Assembly (NCBI RefSeq): GCF_016859285.1
Contig: NC_053420.1
Span: forward strand, 5,968,501-6,032,500
Direction of reading: 5' to 3'
DNA: 64,000 bases
Source of the DNA: Xiphias gladius
Taxonomy: Eukaryota > Chordata > Actinopteri > Istiophoriformes > Xiphiidae
The position numbers and the translations under genes are program-made. The notes beneath the pieces are model-generated. The model did not search any database. It was not told where the DNA came from and saw nothing but the letters and a program-made list of their open reading frames with translations. Below are positions 36,249-47,039 of this stretch, in pieces (position 1 is the first letter of the stretch; each line of letters opens with the position of its first letter).

Positions 36249-36322
36249 ACCTACAATTCCCAGAACGCCTTTCAACACCCCCCAGAGAAGAGGGCGGGGC
36301 CTCTGTCCTGCTCTCTGATTGG
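36249..36322. promoter_or_regulatory. Promoter-like cluster: ZNF143/SBS motif, GC box, CCAAT box
   Basis: CCTACAATTCCCAGAACGCC (36250) matches the ZNF143 core; GGGCGGGGC at 36292-36300 is an Sp1-type GC box; ATTGG at 36318-36322 is a reversed CCAAT box. The three sit within 75 bp, yet in the 3' flank of the minus-strand gene. No start codon or exon with support is seen on either side. Confidence 0.4.
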
Positions 36323-36363
36323 AGGCGCGGCCTATTGAGTTTGTGTGCGGGGCCTACAGAGTC

Positions 36364-36752
36364 TTAGGGAGCTGATAGGTCGGATCGTCCGACCTCTGAG
36401 TGTCCCTTCAGCAGGCCGAGCCTCACCACCACCACCCTCCTCTTCTTCTGCTCTGACCCTTCATTTTCATCATCATCCTCCTCCTCCTCCTCATCCTCCT
36501 CCTCCTCCCCCTCCTCTCTCTCCTTCGCCTTTCGTTTACCTCTCTCCTTCCTCTTCTCCTCCTTCCTCTGCTTTTTTGCCTTCTTCCTCCTCTTCTTCTC
36601 TTCTTTTTCCTCTGCTGCACGATCCTCCTCTTCCTCCTCTATTTCTTCCTCTTGCACTCCGTCCTGCACCTCTTCCTCTTCAACTTCTTCCTCCTCCACT
36701 GCCATCTCCATTTCCTCCTCTTCCTCCTCATCCTCATCTTCCTCCTCTACTT

Positions 36753-36786
<34 letters not shown>

Positions 36787-39700
36787 GATATCCTCTTCGT
36801 CCACGTCTGTCATCTGTTCTCCTTTCATCTGTTCTTGTTTCAGCTTCATCCTTTGTCGTCCGTTCTGTGTTGGCTGACAAGAAAACAGCACAAAGTTAAG
36901 AAACAAGACCGTGTAAAGACAACAGCTGCTCTGGCGCACCCATGTGGCTGAAACAATAACAACACACCAGTAAATTACATGATGGCGGATGCATGGAAAA
37001 TTAATCAGCAACTTTGCTATTCTCAGATCTTTAACAGCAGTTTGATAAAAAAAAATAAAATAAAATAACCTGTAGCTTGAAGAAAAGCAGGTAAATAATG
37101 AATTGATGAATTAAACCTGCAATAACTTGTTCTGAAGTTCTGAACGTAGTATTGACGTATCATCATCAACGGGTGCTAATATACACATCCAACATTTACA
37201 TAGCAACACTATCATTCCTTTGGAGTCATGTTTGTTTCCACCTGATGAATGTAAAGTCCTATATTCCCTCTCTTTTAGCTCTGTTTTTGGTCTCCACCAA
37301 CACCCGAGGGAAATATCTGGCTCTTTAGCTGCTAAATGCTCAACTGTCTTCGCCAGCTGGTCTCTAACTGTGTCTCTCTGCTGTTTGTTGCTGAGCAGGT
37401 AGCGTACAGTGGGTTTTTAGAGCTTTTTCTCTGAAAAAAAGGTGCAGGCTGTGGCTGAAAAACAACTATGAGAGCGTGGAGAGCGAACTCTAAAAGTCAA
37501 TTTGTGGTCTGGATGGCTAAACAATGAGCTGAAAACCATTATAAAGCTTCATAAAGCCGTGGGGAGCGGCAGGTTAAGGCAATAATACTCTCTAACTTCG
37601 TCACTAAGGATGACCCCTTTCACATTGTCACTGTATTCACACTCACACATGAAACACTGTTAGTGTAAAATATCGATTATAGTAGTTTTAACTGTGAATT
37701 TTTTTATTGGCAGCAGTCTATGTTATAGTGGAGATTTGAATATAAAGTCATCTGACTTGTCCCAACTTTCAGACCTGGCTCAACATTCATCAGTCTAACG
37801 TGGACGCTGTCAGATTAAGCTGTACTTCGGCTCAGCGGAGGCTGTGAGGACATTAGCTTTAGGTGTATCCTGTCATGAACTGATGCATTAGATGTGAAAG
37901 TTTTGACCTGACCTGGCGAAAAGTCAGAGGATCACACACAGAAAACGCCTTCAAGTGAGTGAACCTTCCAGTTACTCATGTGTTAATAGTTCAATGGTGG
38001 CTTTGAGTGATGCTGCTGATGTGGGAAAGCCTTGTTTATTGTCATTAATTCACAATGTGTAAAATATTGTCAGATTTTAAAAGATCAGTCCGGTGTCATT
38101 CTATATTTTTCTTATTGTCAACGGATCCCAAGAACAGACCCAAAATAACACTGTTAGTTTTTCTTTCAATACTTTCTGACTTCCCGACCCTGTCTGTGGC
38201 TCTCAGTCACAAGCCCACTGGTCCCCACTGAAGACATAAATCTTTAAACAGCTCACAAATATATAGTTTAATTTTGTTTAAAGTCTCAGTGATCTCCTAA
38301 AGCAGCTAGCCCACAGTGGTTTTTAGCAAACATTACTCAGATGGGAGGAATTTGCAGAGGATGAATCCATTTTTTGTGGTAGTGAGTATTTCCAGCAGTA
38401 GGACTGTTTGTGTGGTGACATGCTCCTTCATTACCAGGGAGAAACGTGTCCGCCAGTGCAACACTGTGGCGCAGTGACCCTATATTGGTAAGAACTGTCT
38501 ATGATGTGTGAGCAGTTCAACCAAAGGGTGAAGTTTCCTTCTTGGATTGGTACATTTTATTAGTTTTGTAGAGTCATGATGAAGTGAAAGTCTCTAGTTC
38601 TTTACATGGAGAAAGCAATAATTTTCCTAATTTGTTATTCATTATCAGGCAACTCCTTCAATCAGTACAAACTGTGTACTTCCTGTACCTTTGATGTTTC
38701 TTGATCTGTATCTGCTGTCATTTTATCAACCTGATGCTGTCAATTATACTCGTATTTGAAATTGGTTTAATATGTGGGACAGTGGTTTCCTAGCCCGTCT
38801 TCTTCCTTCTTCTCCTGTGTACGTTCCATTGGATTTATTCATTGTGTTATGTGAATTGGGGAAAACAAATTAAAATTTCTGGAAACACATTAAAATTTCT
38901 GGCTGCAGCCGATGTTTGCCTTACAAATTAGTTTTGAGCCCTGCGCTACAAGCACCACTGATCATGATACTCACAGCCTTCTTGCCGTTTCGGAGCCTGT
39001 GCAGCAGTAACCTGACAGTGTCCTTGTTTTGGCACAGGCCCATGGTGTTGAGGGCGTCGAGGGCGGAGCCAGAGCAGCCCTGCAGGCGGAGCTCAGCCCC
39101 CAGAGCAGCCTGCAGGAAATTGTTCTTCCAGATGTTCCTGGTGAAGAGCGGGATGGAGAGCGCCACCACAGCCCGGCGTTCCAGCAGTGTCTGGGCCTGC
39201 TCCTCCGACAGCTGGCTGCCACACAAACACACAGAGCAGATGCTCATCAGACCACCGACCCACTCCTGGTCAGATTTAGATCCAGAGAACTATGATGACG
39301 TTTTTAGTAGATCATTTAAAAACCAAAGTACACCATCAACGCTGGCAGGATGCCTCCACTTTTCCGGCCCGTGACCCAAGTTAAAGCTCTATGGACTGCG
39401 CAGACTCAAACTTACTGGCTGCTCTTGGAGAGGGCATTGATGTTGGGGAACAGCGAGCGGAGGCAGGTGATGACGAGTGGAGCTTTGTCCTGGGCCCAGT
39501 TCAGACATCGTCGCCAGGGGAAGGATGACAGCGGCTTCCTGCTCGACACCTTCTGATGAAAGGGACTATCTGCCTGTCGTGACAGCACCTTCATCTGAAC
39601 CATAACAGGAGGACATCATGCCGCAATTACACATATATTAAAAAAAACAAACAACTGCTGGTTATGAAGACTAAAGCGATTTGTCCTGACTGACAGGAGT

Positions 39701-41128
39701 ACCCATCCTCACCTCCTCTTTCAGCTGTTTACTCCAGAACTCCATCATGGGTTTCCTGGCACCTTTAGCAGACCAGAGCATTTTGAAAGCAGCCTTGTAG
39801 CAGGACTTGCTGACCAGCAGTGCCGCTTTGCTCTTCTTTCCCATCCTGCGGGCCTTCTTCTTCTTGTCTCTCCCGTCTGGCTGCGGTCACCGGACCAACA
39901 CCGAGGACACAAACAGAAAAGATTATTCAAAACATCTTTATGAGTCCTAAGTGTATAAAACACAATCCTGCCGGTGGATCTGCATGTTGTAGCCCATCCA
40001 CTACAGACCACAATACTATACTGTTGTATACTTTACAGCTGTGTCCAAAATCCTTCACTCATTACTGTGCAGGGAATATTGTATTATGTGTTAGTTGGCA
40101 AAAGCAAAGACACTACTCATGTCATTCCTATCATCTGTCCAGCTCTCAGTTAATCAGTCGATCTCCACTGACTGTACACTACTTTTTGGATATTTTAAGT
40201 AGAGCCTGATCAATACTGGATTTTTGAAACCGATACAGATATTTGAGAGTTAAAAAAATCTCACAAACATTATATTAATGCTTGACAATCATTTTCTAAT
40301 TCTCTGATGTTGAGTCCACTAATTCTAACACACGATATAGGGTCACAAAGCAATTTCAGACACACATGTACATTAGTGTATGCTTTGCAAAATAGTCAGA
40401 GTTTCCAGTGGAGCTGAAATGATTAGTCGATTCATCGATAAGGTAATCAACAGAAAAGTAATCTGCGGTTCTTTTGATACTAATTTTAGTAATTTTTTAG
40501 GGGAAAAAGTGAAAAATCCAACACATTCTCAGGTTCCAGATTCTCTAATGGCAGGTTTTGCTGCTTCGCTTTGTCATGTATAACAGGTAACTCATTGTCT
40601 TTGTTGTTTAGACTGTTGTTCGTACATTTAAAGATGTCACTTGGATTCTGCAAAGTTGTAACTGGCATTTCTTTCACTGTTTTCTCACGTTTTATAGACC
40701 AAATGATTAACTGATTACTCGATAATGAGTTGATACTCATTAGTTGCAACCCTAGTTTTCGGTATAGTGACTTTTATTTCCCAATCCAAACAAAGGTGTC
40801 AGCCAAAAGTGACTCCTCTCTTAATTTGTACCATGTGAAATAAAAATGTTATCAGACATATTCTTTATATTTTCCATTATTTTGTATTTTCGTACGTAAC
40901 AACACACACGTTTTACTTATGCTATATCAAGCAAAGAGGGATAACTTCTAACTATCTTTGTGGGGAATACTTAGTTTTAGAGAGCTCACCAAAAAAAAAA
41001 AAAAACCACGCGCACACACACAGATGTTGACCTCTGTGACTTGAGTGCACTAATAATACAGAGAGACAAACCAGAGCCAATGTGGGAGAATCGCCTCAGT
41101 TGTGCTACCGGCATATCGCGATAGTATC

Positions 41129-41176
<48 letters not shown>

Positions 41177-41831
41177 GTTTAGTGACAGGCGGTTTCAGCC
41201 ACAGAGACCGCTTCCCGGTCTGTTTGCGCTTGCATTTGCTCCTAATGACCTGAGCACAGGTCTCGCACAAGAAGGACTTGTTGTGCACCACGGAGTCCGG
41301 GAAGGCCCACTGCACAGTCTCCGGGGTGGTGAAAGTGTACACCGCCCTGCGGTTGAAGCTGCGACCCTGCCGCTCAAACTCGGACTTGCAGCAGGAGCAG
41401 TTCCTGTCCTCCGGGCGCTTGGGACGCCGGCGACCGCCGCGCGGCATGGCGGGGGAGGTGGCAGCGCCAAGTTCGGACGCTGCGGTCTTTTGGGGGTCCT
41501 CCTCGCTCTGCGGCGGCGGCAGCAGCGAGGACGCTTCCGCATCAGTCCCACCGGGACAGTCCACCTCTGCACCCACGGCCGGTTCGGGAAGCTCTACCGG
41601 CAGAGGGGCGACGGGCTGCCCCGGCGTGCTCTGCTCGTTTTCAGCCGGTGTAGTAAAGCTTTCCAGCACGGCGACTCCGCTTTCAGCCGCCGGTGTACCG
41701 GAGAAGGAGGACGCCTCTGTGGGAGTAAAGTTACTGTCCGCGGCGTGGGCATAGTCGTGCTCGTTTGTCTCGGATGGAGGACCGGTTTCCGGATCGTTCC
41801 CGGCGTTGGTGTCGGTGTTTTCGCTCGCCAT
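36364..41831 (-). CDS. Unnamed 584-aa protein: CxxC zinc-finger-like module, helical domain, poly-Glu tail
   Basis: Five exons on the minus strand: 41831-41175, 39880-39713, 39594-39416, 39215-38975, 36873-36364 (1755 nt including TAA), all GT-AG and in phase. The ATG at 41831 is preferred over an upstream in-frame TTG. Residues 1-128 are acidic, Ser/Thr/Pro-rich and probably disordered. RGGRRRPKRP (131-140) resembles an AT-hook. C145xxC148 and C189xxC192 bracket a ZAD-like or treble-clef-like zinc module. Residues 220-415 hold a KKKKARR basic run and an all-helical domain (CYKAAFKMLWSAKGARK ... LDALNTMGLCQNKDTVRLLL). Residues 440-560 are mostly Glu with Lys/Arg runs. The pattern of a C-pair module plus a 'W..aPll...L..lf' helical domain reminds me of the N-terminal part of DUF6589-type, transposon-derived fish proteins, without the enzymatic half. 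Inferred nuclear DNA- or chromatin-binding protein. Structure of the gene is solid; function is unknown. Confidence 0.8.
36420..36800. repeat. Low-complexity (TCC/TCT)n tract within the last coding exon
   Basis: About 380 bp of imperfect CTCCT/TCTTCC triplets encode Glu/Lys runs on the minus strand. It also leaves a Pro/Ser/Leu frame open on the plus strand, which I regard as a shadow. Confidence 0.85.
37160..37600 (+). repeat. Dispersed repeat family E, copy 2 (most complete)
   Basis: Shares 'GAGGGAAATATCTGGCTCTT', 'TTTAGCTGCTAAATG', 'TTGTTGCTGAGCAGGTAGCG' and 'GGTTTTTAGAGCTTTTT' with 50805-51190. It lies in intron 4 of the minus-strand gene. Confidence 0.7.
38095..38480 (+). repeat. Dispersed repeat family A, copy 2
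   Basis: Matches 7190-7595 block by block, including 'TGAGTATTTCCAGCAG' and 'GACATGCTCCTTCATTACC'. 38480-38970 shows no other element apart from a short tandem 'ACATTAAAATTTCTGG' duplication at 38864-38901. Confidence 0.65.
40202..40260 (+). repeat. Dispersed repeat family B, 5' fragment
   Basis: 'AGCCTGATCAATACTGGATT' then 'TTGAAACCGATACAGATATT' equals the start of the copies at 9290 and 51487. Confidence 0.5.
40400..40757 (+). mobile_element. Dispersed repeat family D, near-complete copy
   Basis: Runs from 'GGAGCTGAAATGATTAGTCG' to 'GATAATGAGTTGATACTCAT...AGTTGCAACCCTA', whose ends are inverted repeats of each other (GATTAGTCGATT and its complement variants). Widespread non-autonomous element of fish; in intron 1 of the minus-strand gene. 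Confidence 0.6.
41131..41174. repeat. (CA)n microsatellite forming a splice donor
   Basis: On the minus strand the exon ends CAG and the donor GT is the first unit of this (GT)n tract (GTGTGTGT). Confidence 0.9.
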
Positions 41832-42250
41832 GATAGACGGAGGATCTCCGGTTTGAGTCAATAGTGGAAATACGCAGAAAGAAAAACTCTGTCCGCGGTC
41901 ATCGCTGTTCGGAGCGGCGGGCTAACGCTACAGGCTGGCGCTGAAGCCCGCCACAGCAAACACCGGGACTTCCACACAGATGGCTCGCCGTAAAACTCCT
42001 CTGGACGCTTTAGCGACGCCTGCAGAAAGGTTTGGTGAATGTTAGAAAGCGACGGAGACAAAGGCAGAGGCAGAGGCAGGTTTTTGGGTTGAGATGTCTC
42101 CGGAGCAGAGAGAAAACAGAGGAGCCGTGACCCGCAGGACGTAGCCGCTGATAAACAAGATAGTTTCCTGTTTCTGCCACCGGGCGGGCGGCAGCTTCTG
42201 CGGCTGCTGCCCCCAGGTGGTGGGAGGTAGTTGTAAGTAAAAGGTAGTGC
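41832..42250 (-). promoter_or_regulatory. Inferred 5' UTR/promoter of the minus-strand gene
   Basis: The 400 bp upstream of the ATG are relatively CpG- and GC-rich (for example around 41897-41950 and 42180-42230) and hold no coding frame with support. No TATA box is obvious. The start site is not defined. Confidence 0.4.
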
Positions 42251-42568
42251 AGCCATGGGCAAATGATATAGTTTGTTGATTTCAGAAGTGAAAATCAGTA
42301 AATCCAACCCCTGCAGCAAACACAAACACAATCCTACTCGGATGCTATGAAACAGCATTTACCCCTTTTTTTTAATTTTCGGATGAAATATGAATATAAT
42401 TGACTTAAAAATCGATATTTAGTAGAGACCTTAATACTTATGATCTCAGTATTTTTTTTAAAATCCTTTCTACAGCTCTGAGTATATAATCATCAGTTGC
42501 AGTCCTAAAAAAAAAGTGCCTCAGTGAAGCTGCATAGATGAGTCCTGATAGTACCCATACATTCAATA

Positions 42569-43021
42569 TACACTCAGTTGTCGGTTTAATAGGAACACCT
42601 AGCCAATACCAAAGCAGCAACAGTCCTGCAGGGAATCCTTCATGAAGGTTATATTGTTAAGTTTGTATTGAAACTGATTAAGAGAGCTGCTGATTCAGCT
42701 TTTGTGAGCAATGTGGAGACTGCAGTTCGTGTTGTGTTGTACTGACAGATGTTTCTGTTATTTTGTCCACCCTGTTTATATCAGTGAGGGTAATGACAAA
42801 TGACAAAAACACCTCTTTGTATAATGCAAAACAGTTCAGCAGGACCACACACTTTGCATCCTCCACAGTGATCATACAGTTGAAGCAACGCCTCTCTTAA
42901 AACAGCTTCAATGAAAGCTGAACATTTTGACCTTCGTGAAGGGGGAATTTATTGCGGGACTGTCGGATTAGTCCGCATGAGTTTTAGGCAGGTGTTCCTA
43001 ATAAACCGACAACTGAGTGTA
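42569..43021. mobile_element. MITE with 32-bp nearly perfect TIRs
   Basis: Left end TACACTCAGTTGTCGGTTTA...GGAACACCT and right end reversed differ at one base over 32 bp; both end in TA, so a Tc1/mariner-type TA target is likely. 453 bp, no transposase. Related halves lie at 54785-55105 and 55813-56062. Confidence 0.9.
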
Positions 43022-43419
43022 TGTAAGCCTAGAGGTTGGCACAGCTAAGTATGCAGGGGAATGTGATAATACAGTAATATGATTCTATGAGTACTTCAGA
43101 TTGTTCAAATACTCGAGATTAAGTCTGAAATATCCAACAAAATAACACTAATATGCTAAAATATTTGATACTATACTAATTTGCAACTGTAACAAATAAG
43201 TAATAAATGTATACATTTATAAATTATAAACACTGATAAAATTACAGTTAATGTATAAATTACTACCTGGGCCTAGCGCACATATTTAGGATATAAAGGT
43301 TGTTTGGAGCATAAATATTGTTTGGTCATTAAAATATATGAGTGAATTTCTGCAACCGTCTAATTGTAATGTTTGTTTTTTCTGCCCTGTTGTAAATGTT
43401 GTTAGTACCGTTAACACTG

Positions 43420-43465
43420 TTTTATTGAATCGGGGAAAAATGAATAAATAAAGTTTTAAAAGAAA
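43420..43465 (+). repeat. Possible retroelement 3' tail
   Basis: 'GGGAAAAATGAATAAATAAA' followed by A-rich DNA looks like the tail of a LINE or SINE; nothing upstream is recognisable. 43022-43420 is otherwise AT-rich spacer. Confidence 0.25.
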
Positions 43466-43658
43466 AACAGACAGCCTACTTTTACAGCATCTATTAATAA
43501 ACAGATTATTATTAATAATAGCTTTCCATTCCTGAAATTTTGATACTAGTTATCGAAAGTCCTGCAGACTTTCAGGAATGTTGTCTTGAAGCGAATGACT
43601 CGATACCATAAAGGTATGTTTACAGTTCAACAGTTCAGAGTGGGAGAAAGCGGGAGGC

Positions 43659-43805
43659 TGGATCACCATACCTCCTCAGATAGCTCAGCGGTCAGCCCCC
43701 TGTCCCTCAGTCCTTTGGGTCAGAGTTCACATCGCTGTGGAGGTTTTGTGAGCGGCATAAAATCTTCAAATTGCCATCCAAATACTTCCAACCTGCCTGG
43801 ACCCT
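43659..43805 (+). repeat. Decayed tRNA-derived SINE
   Basis: An A-box-like TAGCTCAGCGG (43681) and a weak B-box-like GAGTTCACATC are followed by 'GCGGCATAAAATCTTCAAAT', the position and sequence of the central/3' domain of AFC/HE1-type fish SINEs. A (GATGAT)n run follows at 43820-43845. Confidence 0.5.
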
Positions 43806-44283
43806 GATTGTTTTTGCTTATGATGATGATGACGATGATGATTATTATTGTTGATATTGATATTGTTATTGTTATTGTAACTGTTATTGATATAGCACTT
43901 CAAGATATGATAAAAACCATCAATAAATTAGAAACTAATACAATGGTAGTTATTTTATAGGCTGATTTTAATATTTCTAGATTCAATGTATTTAAATATG
44001 ACAACTCTTAGGACACTTGAAGTTATTCATTCATTCTTTTTTTTTTTTTTTCAAACCGCATTCAGACCTTGATGTTGTCCAGTACAGTTTACACGTGGAT
44101 TTAATCTAAACTGCGGATAGATATGACTACAACTGAACAAAAACTAAATCATCAAAATTTGTGGGAGACTTTTGTGAGAAGAGGCAGTGGGGTACTTACG
44201 ATCTCAGCATTTTGAAAATCATCTCTACCTTCTCGGAGTAGATTTGATTTTATCACTCTCATCTTCAGAACGACTCTTATTTT

Positions 44284-44434
44284 GACCGGACTTCCCGGAA
44301 GTCTCCCGCGTACTCGCTGTCCAGCTCGACAGCGGTGTAAGTCATGGATGTCGACGAGGGGGTCAGGTAGAGGCTTTCACCTCCGGCCGTGTGTGGTGTT
44401 TAGGGAGCTGACGGCGGCGATGGAGCAGTTACAG
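44284..44434 (+). promoter_or_regulatory. Proposed KCTD6 promoter and first exon
   Basis: ACTTCCCGGAAGT (about 44289-44301) is a palindromic ETS site in a GC-rich island. The island ends at GACGGCGGCGATGGAGCAG and a good donor ACAG|GTGAGA at 44434. An ATG at 44420 gives five codons (MEQLQ). Spliced to 54561 it would extend KCTD6 in frame; spliced to the better acceptor at 54475 it becomes a 12-codon upstream ORF. The exon stands head to head with the minus-strand gene, 2.5 kb away. Confidence 0.5.
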
Positions 44435-44799
44435 GTGAGATTAAAATAATAATAATAATAAAAAAGAATGAATTTAATCTATCAAAGTGACGGTGCATCG
44501 TCATGTTTTATCACACATCTTGCTAACCAGCTAACTAGCTGCTGTTAATGATAGACGGGGGGGCGGACATCAGATCATCACACTCAGCTGGTTCTAGCAG
44601 GCTCCTTCCGTGGGTCAAAATGATGTGGAGTAAACAGTACAAAATGTTTTACAGTGCGACGCAGTTCAGCATTACAAACTACAGCCTCTAAAGTGACCAC
44701 AGTTAAAGCAGCCGGACATGACAGGTTTAGCTGTCACTTTCATTGAACTGCTTGGGATTGTACAGTTGTGGGCAGCAATTCGTGCAGTTCACGTATTTT

Positions 44800-45063
44800 G
44801 TTGATCTGCTCCGGGGTTGTGTGGCAGCCAGTGCCACCGAAGACACTACAAAGAAAGAGGGAAGAATGGATTCCACCAAATAAATTATGGATGCAAATGT
44901 CCCGCAGTCAGACAAGAAAGTGAAACTGCAAAGAGGCTGGTTTTTTACAAAAGGATCCAAAGCACACCTCAAAATCCACCATGGACTACTTCAAGAAACG
45001 CAAGCTGAAGCTTTTGGAACGGCCCTCATAGTCCCCCGAGCTGAACATCACTGGAAAACACAG
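44800..45063 (+). pseudogene. Tc1-like transposase remnant
   Basis: One frame reads DPKHTSKSTMDYFKKRKLKL, followed by LLERPS, a stop, and SPELNI, which is the DPKHTSK...WPSQSPDLN segment of Tc1 transposases with a nonsense change. Other frames over this DNA are shadows. In KCTD6 intron 1. Confidence 0.75.
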
Positions 45064-45089
45064 GAAAGCAAAAAATCTTCACAACTGAG

Positions 45090-45405
45090 AGGCTGCAGCC
45101 AATTAATGTTTGGCATTTCTTGCTAGAAAAGTTTACATTCATTGTTTTAATTTTCTCTCAATAGACTAATTGATTGGTTGATGAACTGTTTCAGCTCTAG
45201 TACTAATGAGGTCTGCAAATTAAAAAAAAAATGTCTGTACCAGTTGAACTTGCGATTATTATTTTTATGTTTAAATTTTTAGTCTATAAAACATTAGAAA
45301 AGAGTGAAAAATGCCCACCACAGAGACTTACATCTTCTTCAGATGTCCAACCAACAGTCCCAAAACCAGAGATATCTAATATATAGGGATATAAAACAGA
45401 AAAAA
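45090..45405 (+). repeat. Dispersed repeat family D, two partial copies, second split by an L1
   Basis: 45090-45200 is a 3' end ('GTTTGGCATTTCTTGC', 'GATGAACTGTTTCAGCTCTA'). 45240-45405 is the middle of a second copy ('AACATTAGAAAAGAGTGAAA', 'GATGTCCAACCAACAGTCCC'). Its missing 3' end appears at 50222-50276, beyond the L1. Confidence 0.55.
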
Positions 45406-45582
45406 GAAAGGAACTCTTACATCAGCACAAATAAAACCCTGTAACTCAAGGTCCTAACTCGGTGGAAGTGACTTAAACTGAAAGAACGATGAGTGCAGAC
45501 AAAAAAAACAAAGGGAGAGCCTCCTCACGGAGCAAAATTAAGCTAAAAATGTGAAAGAAGGCAATGCAAGCGAATCCTGGAG

Positions 45583-46323
45583 ATGGCGATAGGCTGCAGG
45601 ACGGACCCCCGCCCACTGCTCTCATCTCCTTCTGAAAAGTGGTTGAGTGAGGTGGTAGCTGAAGCCATGCGGGACCTTAAATCAGACGTGAAAAAAGAAT
45701 TGTCGCAAGTCCGACTCAGTTTACAAGAAGACATGAAAGCACAAATGGACGAGCTAACAACAGAAGTCAGTCAGCAAGTCAAAGCCGCCACCGGTAAGAT
45801 AGAGAGGGTCGCCAATCGTCTGGGAGAAATTGGGAGGAACATGGCAGTGTCTTTGACATTAGAGTCAAAGACACACTCATCCAGGTACTTAACAACCAAA
45901 AGTCACTCAAGGCTATAATCACTGACCTAGAAGGATAGCATCCCAGAAAACGCTGAGGGCTCTTCCATGCTAAGATTTGTGGAAAACACAATTCAGTTGG
46001 AACTGGGGGACATTATGGGCCTTTTGTCAGGACAAAACATCCTGGAAATTGAAAACGCACACAGAGCGCTGGCCCCACAGCCACCTGACTGCGATTCAAA
46101 GCACTTAACGGTGGTGAGGTTCCTACAGTTCACTGTTAAGGAGAAAATCCTTCACGCTGCTTGGACGAAAAACATCTACATCCATGGCAGACAAGTGTTT
46201 TATGACCATGATTATGCAGAAAAAGTACAGCAGAGGAGAAAGGAATACACTCCAGTTGAACCTGCACTTAAGGAAAAGAGGCTCCGTTTCCAAACCCCAC
46301 TGGCCTGGACGCACGCGATTTAA
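45583..46323 (+). pseudogene. L1 ORF1 relic
   Basis: Frame 45583-45918 encodes a coiled-coil-like, heptad-rich segment (MRDLKSDVKKELSQVRLSLQ). After a shift, 45967-46323 encodes the RRM/C-terminal part: ENAHRALAPQPP, VRFLQFTVKEKILHAAW, FYDHDYAEKVQQRRKEY, typical of L1 ORF1p nucleic-acid-binding proteins. Confidence 0.8.
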
Positions 46324-47039
46324 GAAAGTGGGGCTTGACCATTGGACCCTTACCGGTGAGCAGATCCAAGGACATCACAAAACTCCTGGCGTGATGTGCA
46401 GCGGGGATCCAACGACTCGGGAACACACACGACTACCGGGAAAGGATACGTGAGAAGCTCAAGGAATTTCAGAGACTGGACAGAGAGGGCAGTCACTAGA
46501 TGAGTAGTGCTTCTTGCTCCTGCTCTCTTGAGAAATTCTGTCATATCTACCCCCTCTTAGAAGAGTATAATGACTCTTCATTAAAAAAAACTTTAACCTA
46601 CTTTTATCATAGCCTGCGGGCATAAAGGGCCTAAGACTAGTGTTGTATCCTGTGCCCTCCCTTTAAATTTTGGCAGTGACAATGAACAAATTCAAACGAT
46701 ACGAATGATTAGCTGCCCCGTTTTTTCTGTTTGTATTACTCACCTGACCCCACCTTTTTTGGACTGCTAAGGGGCCCCGCCTAGTGGCAGTTCCCCCCTA
46801 CACACAGAAAGGTGGAGAGGAACCCTCTGAATTGGAAGCCCTGTTCTGTATCATGGCGGATTGGCTTACAACTTCTGTGAATGTTGTGATTTGTTTCTGT
46901 GGTCATTTGAGGCCTGGGACTTGGATTTCACGGGTATGGGAATATATGATTAGAGTGACTAATGAAAATGCAGCGTTATACAATCTATGAATGTTGATGG
47001 TATAATCAATCAGATCAAAAGGAGCATAATGATTGCTAA

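Noticed and set aside
36345..36899. 184-codon Pro/Ser/Leu + frame
   Set aside because: Non-ATG start, antisense to the glutamate tract of the minus-strand gene, low complexity.
41861..41863. Upstream TTG start of the minus-strand gene
   Set aside because: A TTG start is not expected in a vertebrate nuclear gene; the first ATG is at 41831.
41082..41864. 260-codon + frame
   Set aside because: Starts in a (CA)n tract and is antisense to exon 1 of the minus-strand gene, whose frame has zinc motifs and joins four further exons in phase.
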